Notes under the pieces: generated by a model | What the model was told of the DNA's origin: nothing | The model's input: only the letters and a program-made list of their open reading frames with translations | Databases searched by the model: none | Made by a program: the position numbers and the translations under genes | In this document: positions 1 through 6,569 of the stretch, one piece after another | Layout: every line of letters begins with the position of its first letter | Numbering within the stretch: position 1 is the first letter of the stretch | Source: Betaproteobacteria bacterium | GTDB taxonomy: Bacteria > Pseudomonadota > Gammaproteobacteria > Burkholderiales > Burkholderiaceae_C | Direction of reading: 5' to 3' | DNA length: 10,683 nucleotides | Assembly (NCBI GenBank): GCA_025354965.1 | Contig: JANXLW010000275.1 | Coordinates: 1 to 10,683, forward strand

Positions 1-467
1 GTTTGAAGCGCGTGGCGATTGTGGACTTTGATGTACACCATGGCAACGGCACCGAAGATATCGTGGCCGGAGACCAACGCATTCTGATGGTGAGCTTTTT
101 CCAGCATCCTTTTTATCCGATGGACTGGACCCATTCCGGTGCCAATAATCTAATCAATCTGCCGTTGCCGGCTTATACCAAAGGCATGGAGGTGAGGGAA
201 CTGATTGAGAGCGCGTGGATACCTCATCTGGAGGCGTTCCGGCCCGAGATGATTTTCATCAGCGCCGGTTTTGATGCGCACCGCGAAGACGACATGGGCC
301 AGATGGGGCTGGTGGAGCAGGACTACGCCTGGATCACGCACCGTATCAAGGATGTTGCCAGGCGCCATGCCAAGGGGCGCATAGTGTCCTGCCTGGAGGG
401 TGGCTACTCGTTGAGCGCACTGGGGAGGAGCGTGGAGACACATATCCGGGTGCTGGCCGATGTCTGA
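1..467 (+). CDS. Histone deacetylase-like (acetoin utilization/HDAC superfamily) amidohydrolase, 5'-truncated
   Basis: This is the C-terminal half of a zinc-dependent deacetylase of the HDAC/AcuC/acetylpolyamine amidohydrolase superfamily, which removes acyl groups from amino-modified substrates. The reading frame is open from the window edge, so the TTG at position 3 is not the true start. About 155 residues remain, against roughly 300-370 in complete family members. Counting from the codon at position 3, the metal-binding motif DFDVHHGNGT lies at residues 8-17, with Zn-ligand candidates D10 and H12. A third ligand, D91, lies in SAGFDAH. The transition-state tyrosine, Y135, lies in LEGGY. 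All catalytic elements expected in this half are present, so the enzyme is probably active. The protein resembles bacterial class II-like HDACs more than AcuC. Its natural substrate cannot be told from sequence. The stop codon lies inside the start of the following channel gene, with an 8-bp overlap, so the two are probably co-transcribed. Confidence 0.9.
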   Translation, partial: LKRVAIVDFDVHHGNGTEDIVAGDQRILMVSFFQHPFYPMDWTHSGANNLINLPLPAYTKGMEVRELIESAWIPHLEAFRPEMIFISAGFDAHREDDMGQMGLVEQDYAWITHRIKDVARRHAKGRIVSCLEGGYSLSALGRSVETHIRVLADV

Positions 468-1725
468 GCCTCAGTTCACTGACCTGGAAGGCTGGATCGC
501 GGCCTTGACCCGGCCTTCCGCTTTGATGGAATTGGGTTCGCTGGCGCTGTGTGCCTTTGCCGCATGGACTATCGCCGCACTTGCCTCGCGCGCTGTCGTT
601 GAGCGCGATAGGAAGTCCATCATGTTTGGCAAACTCATTGTGGATGGCGTCTTGTTTCCCATGTTGTTGCTGTGCCTGGCCTATGTAGCGCGTGGTTTAT
701 TGGCGCGCTCGATTGCGTTGGCCGTTTTCAAAATTGCGATGCCAGTGCTTATCTCGTTGCTGGTCATTCGCTTCGGTGTCAAGGTGTTGCAGGCGGCGTT
801 CAGCGATGCGCCCCTGATTCGCTTGCTCGAGAGATCGATTTCCTGGGTCGCGTGGTTGGCGATGGTGTTGTGGGTCAGCGGGTTTTTGCCGGTGATTTTG
901 GAGGAGCTGGATCAAATCACCTGGAAAGTTGGCGGCACCAATCTGTCGGTGCGTACCATGCTGGAGGGGACTCTGACGGCAGGCGCCGTACTGATCTTCA
1001 CCCTGTGGATTTCATCGGGAATTGAGGCGCGCCTGCTGCGCTCCGCCACCGGTGGCGAGTTATCTTTGCGCAAGGCAGTGAGCAACGCCACGCGCGCCTT
1101 GTTGATGTTTGTCGGCCTGCTGCTGGCGCTATCGGCAGTGGGCTTCAATTTGTCGGCGTTGTCGGTGCTGGGTGGTGCGATCGGCGTTGGCGTCGGCTTT
1201 GGTCTACAAAAGCTTGCGGCCAACTACGTCAGCGGTTTTGTCATTCTGGCCGAGCGCAGCATGCGCATCGGGGACAACGTGCGGGTCGACAATTTTGAGG
1301 GACTCATTACGCAAATAAACGCGCGCTATACAGTGATCCGATCATTGGCTGGGAGGGAGTCCATCGTACCCAACGAGATGCTGATCACCAACCGCGTGGA
1401 GAACCTGACGCTGGCCGATGCCCGGGTTTGGCAGTCAACCGTAGTCTGCGTCGCCTATGACAGCGATGTTAACCTCGTCATCCGTTTGCTCAAGCAGGCT
1501 GCTTTGAATCATGCGCGCGTGTTGCGTGATCCGGAACCGTCTGTTTTCTTGTCCTCCTTTGGCACCGACGGACTTGAGCTCACAGTAGGTTACTGGATGG
1601 CCGACCCCGAGAATGGCAGCCTTAATTTGAAATCACTGATCAACCTGGATATTCTCAAGGCATTGCGCGATAACCGCATAGAGATTCCCTTTCCGCAGCG
1701 TGTTGTGCATACGCGCGCGGCCTGA
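460..1725 (+). CDS. MscS-family mechanosensitive ion channel protein
   Basis: This 421-residue inner-membrane protein belongs to the small-conductance mechanosensitive channel superfamily. Members open under membrane tension to release solutes during hypo-osmotic shock. Several hydrophobic segments are visible, at about residues 22-42, 55-75, 78-98, 123-145, 165-185 and 207-230. They are followed by the glycine/alanine-rich pore helix at about 232-262, which includes GGAIGVGVGFGLQ from residue 238. The adjoining MscS beta-domain shows the family hallmarks FVILAERSMRIGDNV and IVPNEMLITNRVEN. The C-terminal alpha/beta part ends normally. With extra N-terminal helices and about 420 residues it resembles larger MscS paralogues such as YbdG more than the 286-residue E. 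coli MscS. The ATG at 460 overlaps the deacetylase stop codon by 8 bp and lacks a strong Shine-Dalgarno sequence, which suggests translational coupling. Family assignment is secure; gating properties are unknown. Confidence 0.93.
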   Translation: MSEPQFTDLEGWIAALTRPSALMELGSLALCAFAAWTIAALASRAVVERDRKSIMFGKLIVDGVLFPMLLLCLAYVARGLLARSIALAVFKIAMPVLISLLVIRFGVKVLQAAFSDAPLIRLLERSISWVAWLAMVLWVSGFLPVILEELDQITWKVGGTNLSVRTMLEGTLTAGAVLIFTLWISSGIEARLLRSATGGELSLRKAVSNATRALLMFVGLLLALSAVGFNLSALSVLGGAIGVGVGFGLQKLAANYVSGFVILAERSMRIGDNVRVDNFEGLITQINARYTVIRSLAGRESIVPNEMLITNRVENLTLADARVWQSTVVCVAYDSDVNLVIRLLKQAALNHARVLRDPEPSVFLSSFGTDGLELTVGYWMADPENGSLNLKSLINLDILKALRDNRIEIPFPQRVVHTRAA

Positions 1726-1950
1726 GAGTCTGGTTTAAAGACAATGATTTGCAAATGGCGCACTGAGCGATGGGTTTGTTGAAATGTCCTATAATTTAAA
1801 AAAGCACGGTCGTACTAATTTACTCATTGTTGTCTGCTGCAATCGTCTGACAAGCGACACAGCATAGAATTGGAGTTGACGTGCACGTCAATCAAGATAA
1901 CGACGGCGGCAAGCCTATCACCGAATTCTTAACCATCTGGAGTCGTAGCA
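1726..1950 (+). promoter_or_regulatory. Upstream region of etfBA with -10-like boxes
   Basis: This 225-bp stretch between the channel gene and etfB has no convincing ORF. It contains an exact TATAAT at 1790-1795 inside an A/T-rich patch, but no good -35 hexamer at 16-18 bp spacing. A second, weaker candidate is TAGAAT at 1865-1870, which would start transcription right at the palindrome at 1876-1891. Either could drive etfBA. No clear intrinsic terminator follows the channel gene, so read-through is also possible. A good Shine-Dalgarno sequence (TGGAG, 1938-1942) precedes etfB. The promoter assignment is inference from position and the hexamer match alone. Confidence 0.45.
1876..1891. promoter_or_regulatory. 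Perfect 16-bp palindrome, candidate operator upstream of etfB
   Basis: The sequence TTGACGTGCACGTCAA is identical to its own reverse complement, and the symmetry stops exactly at its ends. It lies 59 bp before the etfB start codon. It starts 5 bp after a TAGAAT -10-like box (1865-1870) and 80 bp after the TATAAT box. Two ACGT half-sites in a 16-bp palindrome are typical of dimeric transcription factors. Regulators of fatty-acid and branched-chain acyl-CoA catabolism, such as the MerR-type LiuR and TetR-type factors, are known to control ETF genes in proteobacteria. I infer an operator, but cannot name the regulator with certainty. Confidence 0.5.
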
Positions 1951-2700
1951 ATGAAAGTCCTGGTCGCAGTCAAGCGGGTGGTGGACTACAACGTGAAGGT
2001 CCGCGTCAAGTCGGACAACACGGGTGTAGATATCGCCAACGTCAAAATGAGCATGAACCCGTTTGACGAAATCGCCATCGAAGAAGCGGTACGCCTGAGA
2101 GAAAAGGGCATCGCTACCGAAGTCATCGCCGTCTCTTGCGGCGTAACGCAGTGCCAGGAGACGCTGCGCACCGCCATGGCCATCGGCGCCGACCGCGCCA
2201 TCCTGGTCGAATCCGCCGTAGAGTTGCAACCACTGGCGGTGGCGAAACTGCTCAAAGCCCTGGTAGACAAAGAACAACCCGGCCTGATTATTCTGGGCAA
2301 ACAGGCCATTGACGACGACTGCAACCAGACCGGCCAGATGCTGGCGGCCCTGGCGGACCTGCCGCAAGCCACCTTTGCCAGCAAAGTTGAAGCCCAAGAC
2401 GGCAAGCTGCAGGTCACCCGTGAAGTTGACGGTGGCGCGGAGACGCTGCTGCTGAATCTGCCAGCCGTCATCACCGCCGACTTGCGCCTGAACGAACCGC
2501 GCTATGTGACCCTGCCCAACATCATGAAGGCCAAGAAAAAGCAGCTCGACATATTCAAGCCGGAAGACCTCGGCGTTGACGTGACACCGCGCATCAAAAC
2601 CCTGAAAGTGACTGAGCCGCCCAAACGCAGCGCCGGCATCAAGGTGCCAGATGTCGCCACCCTGGTGGCCAAACTCAAGAATGAAGCCAAGGTGATCTAA
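1951..2700 (+). CDS. etfB: Electron transfer flavoprotein, beta subunit
   Basis: EtfB is the AMP-binding subunit of the heterodimeric electron transfer flavoprotein. This soluble carrier accepts electrons from acyl-CoA and related dehydrogenases and passes them to ETF:ubiquinone oxidoreductase. The 249-residue length is typical. The N-terminus MKVLVAVKRVVDYNVKVRVK is the classic EtfB opening. DDDCNQTGQML near residues 111-121 is the conserved nucleotide-binding segment. EPRYVTLPNIMKAKKK contains the recognition loop, where L188 corresponds to the leucine (L195 in human ETF) that docks into acyl-CoA dehydrogenases. The start is fixed by a Shine-Dalgarno TGGAG 8 nt upstream of the ATG. etfA begins on the very next base after the stop codon, so the two subunits are translationally coupled and made in equal amounts. 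The nearby acyl-CoA dehydrogenase gene suggests a housekeeping, beta-oxidation-type ETF rather than a bifurcating FixAB-type one. Confidence 0.97.
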   Translation: MKVLVAVKRVVDYNVKVRVKSDNTGVDIANVKMSMNPFDEIAIEEAVRLREKGIATEVIAVSCGVTQCQETLRTAMAIGADRAILVESAVELQPLAVAKLLKALVDKEQPGLIILGKQAIDDDCNQTGQMLAALADLPQATFASKVEAQDGKLQVTREVDGGAETLLLNLPAVITADLRLNEPRYVTLPNIMKAKKKQLDIFKPEDLGVDVTPRIKTLKVTEPPKRSAGIKVPDVATLVAKLKNEAKVI

Positions 2701-3633
2701 ATGACAGTCCTCGTAATTGCCGAACACGACAACGCGTCCCTCAAGGGCGCCACCCTCAACACCGTCACGGCGGCCCTGCAATGTGGCGGTGACGTCCACC
2801 TGCTGGTGGCTGGCGCCAACGCCGGCGCTGCGGCAGCAGCAGGGGCACAGATTGCCGGTGTCGCCAAAGTTCTGCACGCCGACGCTGACCACCTGGCCCA
2901 TGGCTTGGCAGAAAACATGACGGCGCAGATCGTGGCCATCGCACCCAGCTACAGCCACATCCTGTTTGCCGCCACCGCAGCCGGCAAGAACATCGCGCCA
3001 CGCGTGGCCGCCAAGCTCGACGTCGGCCAGATCTCCGATATCACCAAGGTCGACAGCGCCGACACCTTTGAGCGTCCGATCTATGCCGGCAATGCCATCG
3101 CCATCGTGCAAAGCACGGACGCCATCAAAGTCATCACGGTGCGCACAACCGGCTTTGACGCGGCGAGCGCCAGTGGTGGCAGCGCTTCGGTGCAAAGCGT
3201 GACGGCGCAGGCCGACAGCGGCAAAGCCAGCTTCCTGGGCAGCGAGATCGCCAAGAACGACCGCCCTGAACTGACTGCGGCCAAGATCATCGTCGCCGGT
3301 GGGCGGGCACTGGGCTCCAACGACAAGTTCACCGACATCCTGACGCCATTGGCCGACAAACTCGGCGCCGCCATTGGTGCCAGCCGTGCTGCAGTGGATG
3401 CAGGCTACGCGCCCAACGACTGGCAAGTGGGCCAAACCGGCAAGATCGTGGCGCCTCAGCTCTACATTGCGGTGGGCATCAGCGGCGCCATCCAGCATTT
3501 GGCGGGTATGAAGGACTCCAAGGTGATCGTGGCGATCAACAAGGACCCGGAAGCGCCGATCTTCAGTGTGGCCGACTACGGGCTGGAGGCGGATCTGTTT
3601 GTGGCCGTGCCCGAACTGATTGCTGCGTTGTAA
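2701..3633 (+). CDS. etfA: Electron transfer flavoprotein, alpha subunit
   Basis: EtfA binds the redox-active FAD and pairs with EtfB. The 310-residue length matches the family. The N-terminal alpha/beta domain covers about residues 1-190. The C-terminal FAD domain begins near GGRALGS (200-206). It includes GASRAAVDAGY with conserved R229, GQTGKIVAPQLYIAVG starting at G244, SGAIQH (261-266), and INKDPEAPIF with D282-P283. These are the flavin- and AMP-side contacts of group I ETFs, and all are intact. The ATG follows the etfB stop codon with no gap, and an AAGGTG ribosome-binding sequence lies within the end of etfB. A strong intrinsic terminator starts 10 bp after the stop codon. Confidence 0.97.
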   Translation: MTVLVIAEHDNASLKGATLNTVTAALQCGGDVHLLVAGANAGAAAAAGAQIAGVAKVLHADADHLAHGLAENMTAQIVAIAPSYSHILFAATAAGKNIAPRVAAKLDVGQISDITKVDSADTFERPIYAGNAIAIVQSTDAIKVITVRTTGFDAASASGGSASVQSVTAQADSGKASFLGSEIAKNDRPELTAAKIIVAGGRALGSNDKFTDILTPLADKLGAAIGASRAAVDAGYAPNDWQVGQTGKIVAPQLYIAVGISGAIQHLAGMKDSKVIVAINKDPEAPIFSVADYGLEADLFVAVPELIAAL

Positions 3634-3643
3634 TCCAGACAAG

Positions 3644-3675
3644 AAAAGGGCATCGTTTGCGATGCCCTTTTTTTT
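3644..3675 (+). terminator. Rho-independent terminator after etfA
   Basis: GGGCATCG (3648-3655) and CGATGCCC (3660-3667) form a perfect 8-bp stem around a TTTG loop. The stem can extend by four A-T pairs from AAAA upstream into the T run. Eight consecutive T residues follow (3668-3675). This is a textbook intrinsic terminator. It should end or attenuate etfBA transcription before the acyl-CoA dehydrogenase gene, which starts 57 bp downstream. Confidence 0.93.
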
Positions 3676-3732
3676 GCAACCACGTTTGAAATGTTGGGCG
3701 TGCGCACTTTTTGACCTATCCGGAGACTCGAC

Positions 3733-5523
3733 ATGAGCTACCTTGCCCCCCTCAAAGACATGCTATTCAATATCAAATATCTGGCTGATATTGAGCGGAT
3801 TGCAAAATTGCCAGGCTTTGAAGACGCCGGTTTTGACACTGCGCAAGCCGTTCTGGAGGAAGCCGCAAAATTCAACGAGGGTGTGCTCAGCCCACTGAAC
3901 TGGGAGGGCGACAAGAATCCTTCAAGCTGGCGCGACGGTAAGGTTACTGCGACACCGGGTTTCAAGGAGGCCTTTCAGCAGTTTGCGCAGGGGGGCTGGC
4001 AAGGTCTGCAACATCCGGTGGATTTTGGCGGACAAGGCTTGCCCAAGACCATAGGTGCCTCATGTGGCGAAATGCAAAACTCGGCCAACATGAGTTTTGC
4101 CCTGTGTCCGCTACTGACCGACGGCGCCATTGAAGCGCTGTTGACCGCGGGTTCCGACGAACTCAAGGCCATCTATCTGGAAAACCTGGTAAGCGCAAAG
4201 TGGACCGGCACCATGAATCTGACCGAACCGCAAGCAGGCAGCGACCTGGCCGCCGTGCGCACCCGGGCCGAGCCGCAAGCCGATGGCAGCCACAAGGTGT
4301 TTGGCACCAAGGTGTTCATCACCTGGGGCGAACACGATATGGCCGAGAACATCGTCCATCTGGTGCTGGCCCGTGTCAACGGCGCGCCGGAAGGCGTCAA
4401 GGGCATCAGCCTGTTTGTGGTGCCCAAATTCATGGTGAACAAGGATGGCTCACTGGGTGCTCGCAATGACGTGCATTGTGTCAGCATCGAGCACAAGCTG
4501 GGGATCAAGGCCAGCCCGACGGCGGTATTGCAATTCGGCGACCATGGTGGAGCCGTGGCTTACCTGGTGGGGCAGGAAAACCGCGGCCTCGAATACATGT
4601 TCATCATGATGAACGCGGCCCGTTTTGGCGTCGGCGTGCAAGGCATTGCCATCGCCGAACGAGCCTATCAAACTGCAGTGACATTCGCCAAAGAACGGGT
4701 GCAAAGCCGTCCGGTCGACGGTTCCATCATGGCCAGTGCAGCCATCATCCATCACCCTGACGTGAAGCGCATGCTGATGACCATGCGTGCCTACACCGAG
4801 GGCTGCCGCGCCATGGCCACGGTGGCGGCAGCGGCTTTTGACGCGGCGCATCATCATCCCGACGCCGATACCCGCAAGCAGAACCAGACCTTCTATGAAT
4901 TCATGGTGCCACTGATCAAAGGCTATAGCACCGAGATGAGCCTGGAGGTTACTTCGCTGGGCGTGCAAGTGCACGGCGGCATGGGTTACATTGAAGAAAC
5001 CGGTTGCGCGCAGTATCTGCGGGACGCCAAGATTCTGACTATCTACGAAGGCACTACCGCCATTCAGGCCAATGATCTGGTCGGGCGCAAGACCTCGCGT
5101 GATGGCGGCCAGGCCGCGAAGGCGCTGGCAGCTCAGATTGAAGCGACCGAAATACTGCTGGTCAAGAGTGGCAGTACCCATGCACTGGCGGTGGCCAAGC
5201 GACTGAAGGCAGCGCGTGAGGCGTTTGTCGACGTGGTCGACTTTGTGACAGGCAACACCAAGGCCAGCCCGAACGCCGTCTTTGCCGGCAGTGTGCCGTA
5301 CCTCATGCTGGCCGGCAATTTGATGGCTGGCTGGCAACTGGCGCGCGCGCTGTTGGTGGCGCAGGAAGAGATCACGAAGGGAACGGATGTCGCGTTCATG
5401 CGGGCCAAGATCACGACAGCACGCTTTTATGCGGACCACCTGCTGACCAAGGCACCCGGAACGCGCGACGCCATCGTCGACGGCGCTGAGTGTGTGACGG
5501 CGTTGGCGCTGGACGCTTTCTAA
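3733..5523 (+). CDS. Acyl-CoA dehydrogenase, long DmdC/FadE-like type with C-terminal extension
   Basis: This FAD enzyme oxidises an acyl-CoA thioester to the trans-2-enoyl-CoA and hands the electrons to ETF, the first step of a beta-oxidation-type cycle. The 596 residues exceed the roughly 380-400 of classical short/medium-chain enzymes. They match the approximately 600-residue class that includes 3-methylmercaptopropionyl-CoA dehydrogenase DmdC and Pseudomonas-type FadE proteins. The N-terminal helical domain covers about residues 1-155. The FAD/substrate beta-domain starts at WTGTMNLTEPQAGSDLAAV (157 onward), with ITWGEHD near 196-202. The C-terminal helical domain has VHGGMGYIEETG near 413-424 and IYEGTTAIQ, where E439 is the expected catalytic base. 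A DmdC-type C-terminal domain follows, from about 470 to the end. GGAG (3722-3725) lies 7 nt before the ATG. The gene sits downstream of etfBA but is separated from it by a strong terminator. Substrate chain length cannot be decided from sequence. Confidence 0.94.
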   Translation: MSYLAPLKDMLFNIKYLADIERIAKLPGFEDAGFDTAQAVLEEAAKFNEGVLSPLNWEGDKNPSSWRDGKVTATPGFKEAFQQFAQGGWQGLQHPVDFGGQGLPKTIGASCGEMQNSANMSFALCPLLTDGAIEALLTAGSDELKAIYLENLVSAKWTGTMNLTEPQAGSDLAAVRTRAEPQADGSHKVFGTKVFITWGEHDMAENIVHLVLARVNGAPEGVKGISLFVVPKFMVNKDGSLGARNDVHCVSIEHKLGIKASPTAVLQFGDHGGAVAYLVGQENRGLEYMFIMMNAARFGVGVQGIAIAERAYQTAVTFAKERVQSRPVDGSIMASAAIIHHPDVKRMLMTMRAYTEGCRAMATVAAAAFDAAHHHPDADTRKQNQTFYEFMVPLIKGYSTEMSLEVTSLGVQVHGGMGYIEETGCAQYLRDAKILTIYEGTTAIQANDLVGRKTSRDGGQAAKALAAQIEATEILLVKSGSTHALAVAKRLKAAREAFVDVVDFVTGNTKASPNAVFAGSVPYLMLAGNLMAGWQLARALLVAQEEITKGTDVAFMRAKITTARFYADHLLTKAPGTRDAIVDGAECVTALALDAF

Positions 5524-5525
5524 CC

Positions 5526-6491
5526 ATGTCCACGCTACCTGCCCCCCTGAACAATCTGCCGTTTCCGGTGATCGGATCGCCCCTGTTCATCATCAGCAAC
5601 CCCAAACTGGTGATTGCCCAATGTATCTCGGGCGTTGTCGGCTCCATGCCCTCACTGAATGCGCGCCCGGCCGAACTATTGGAAGAGTGGCTAATCGAAA
5701 TCACCGAGGCGCTCGCAAGCTACAACCAGACCCATGCAGAAAAACCGGCAGCCCCCTTTGCCATCAACCAGATTGTGCACAAGAGCAATGACCGGCTGGA
5801 ACACGACATGGCGCTGTGCGTCAAATACAAGGTGCCCATCGTCATCACCAGCCTGGGTGCCCGTGAAGACATCAATGCCGCCGCCCATTCATACGGTGGT
5901 GTGGTGCTGCACGACATCATCAACAACAAGCACGCCCACAAGGCAATCGAGAAGGGCGCAGATGGCCTGATTGCGGTGGCAGCGGGTGCCGGGGGGCACG
6001 CCGGCGTCAAGAGCCCATTCGCATTGATTCAGGAAATCCGTCAGTGGTTTGACGGGCCACTGGTGTTGAGCGGTGCCATTTCCACGGGTGACGCGGTGCT
6101 TGCCGCGCAGGCCATGGGCGCTGACTTTGCGTATATTGGCTCCGCCTTCATCGCCACCCAGGAAGCACGGGCTTCAGAGGCCTACAAGCAGGCGATTGTG
6201 GACTCCAGCTCAGACGATATTGTCTACAGCAATCTCTTCACCGGTGTGCATGGCAACTATCTGGCGCCCAGTATCCGTAACGCTGGCCTTGACCCCGACA
6301 ACCTGCCCCAGAGTGATCCCAGCAAGATGGACTTTGGTGGTGATAAGTCGAAGGCCTGGAAAGACATCTGGGGCTGTGGCCAGGGTATTGGTGCCGTCAC
6401 TCAAATTCAGAGTACAGCCGACTACGTGGCGCAACTGAAGCGCGAATATGCCAATGCGCGGCAGCGACTGCTGGCAATGAGTTACGCCTGA
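5526..6491 (+). CDS. Nitronate monooxygenase / 2-nitropropane dioxygenase-like FMN protein
   Basis: This 321-residue TIM-barrel flavoprotein belongs to the nitronate monooxygenase (NPD) family, which also includes enoyl-ACP reductase II (FabK). Near the N-terminus, PVIGSPLFIISNPKLV and CISGVVGSMPSLNARP match the family opening. PFAINQIVHKSNDR and VPIVITSLGA form early barrel strands. AGAGGHAG holds H158, at the position of the catalytic/FMN-side histidine of NMOs. LSGAISTGDAVLAAQAMGADFAYIGSAF, from about residue 180, is the phosphate-binding part of the barrel. The ATG at 5526 was chosen because it lies 2 bp after the dehydrogenase stop codon; upstream in-frame starts would overlap that gene. 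No strong Shine-Dalgarno sequence is visible, so coupled translation is likely. The true substrate is unknown. Nitronate detoxification or an acyl-CoA/enoyl-linked redox step are both possible. Confidence 0.88.
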   Translation: MSTLPAPLNNLPFPVIGSPLFIISNPKLVIAQCISGVVGSMPSLNARPAELLEEWLIEITEALASYNQTHAEKPAAPFAINQIVHKSNDRLEHDMALCVKYKVPIVITSLGAREDINAAAHSYGGVVLHDIINNKHAHKAIEKGADGLIAVAAGAGGHAGVKSPFALIQEIRQWFDGPLVLSGAISTGDAVLAAQAMGADFAYIGSAFIATQEARASEAYKQAIVDSSSDDIVYSNLFTGVHGNYLAPSIRNAGLDPDNLPQSDPSKMDFGGDKSKAWKDIWGCGQGIGAVTQIQSTADYVAQLKREYANARQRLLAMSYA

Positions 6492-6569
6492 TTGGCTTCA
6501 ATTCCTTGAAGGTGAGCTTGGTCGCGATGGTTTGCGCCGACAAGCGTTCGCCGGGACAAGGGAGTTAGA

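Noticed and set aside
1747..1756. ATTTGCAAAT, a 10-bp palindrome after the channel gene
   Set aside because: Too short and A/T-rich to be significant, with no positional link to a promoter element.
1918..3642. A 574-codon open frame on the - strand across both etfB and etfA
   Set aside because: It is antisense to two confidently identified genes. Its product is rich in His, Gly, Asp and Arg in the pattern expected from mirrored GC-biased codons, and it matches no family I recognise.
3686..3714. TTGAAA with a possible -10 17 bp downstream, considered as a promoter for the acyl-CoA dehydrogenase
   Set aside because: The -10 position reads TTTTGA, a poor match, and the implied leader would be too short for the Shine-Dalgarno site.
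4450..5439. A 329-codon open frame on the - strand inside the acyl-CoA dehydrogenase gene
   Set aside because: It is antisense to conserved dehydrogenase sequence. The product has shadow-like composition and no promoter or ribosome-binding site was noted.
6496..6511. CTTCAA-TTCC-TTGAAG hairpin in the convergent gap, considered as a terminator
   Set aside because: It has only a 6-bp, mostly A-T stem and no T run on either strand, so it is not a credible intrinsic terminator.
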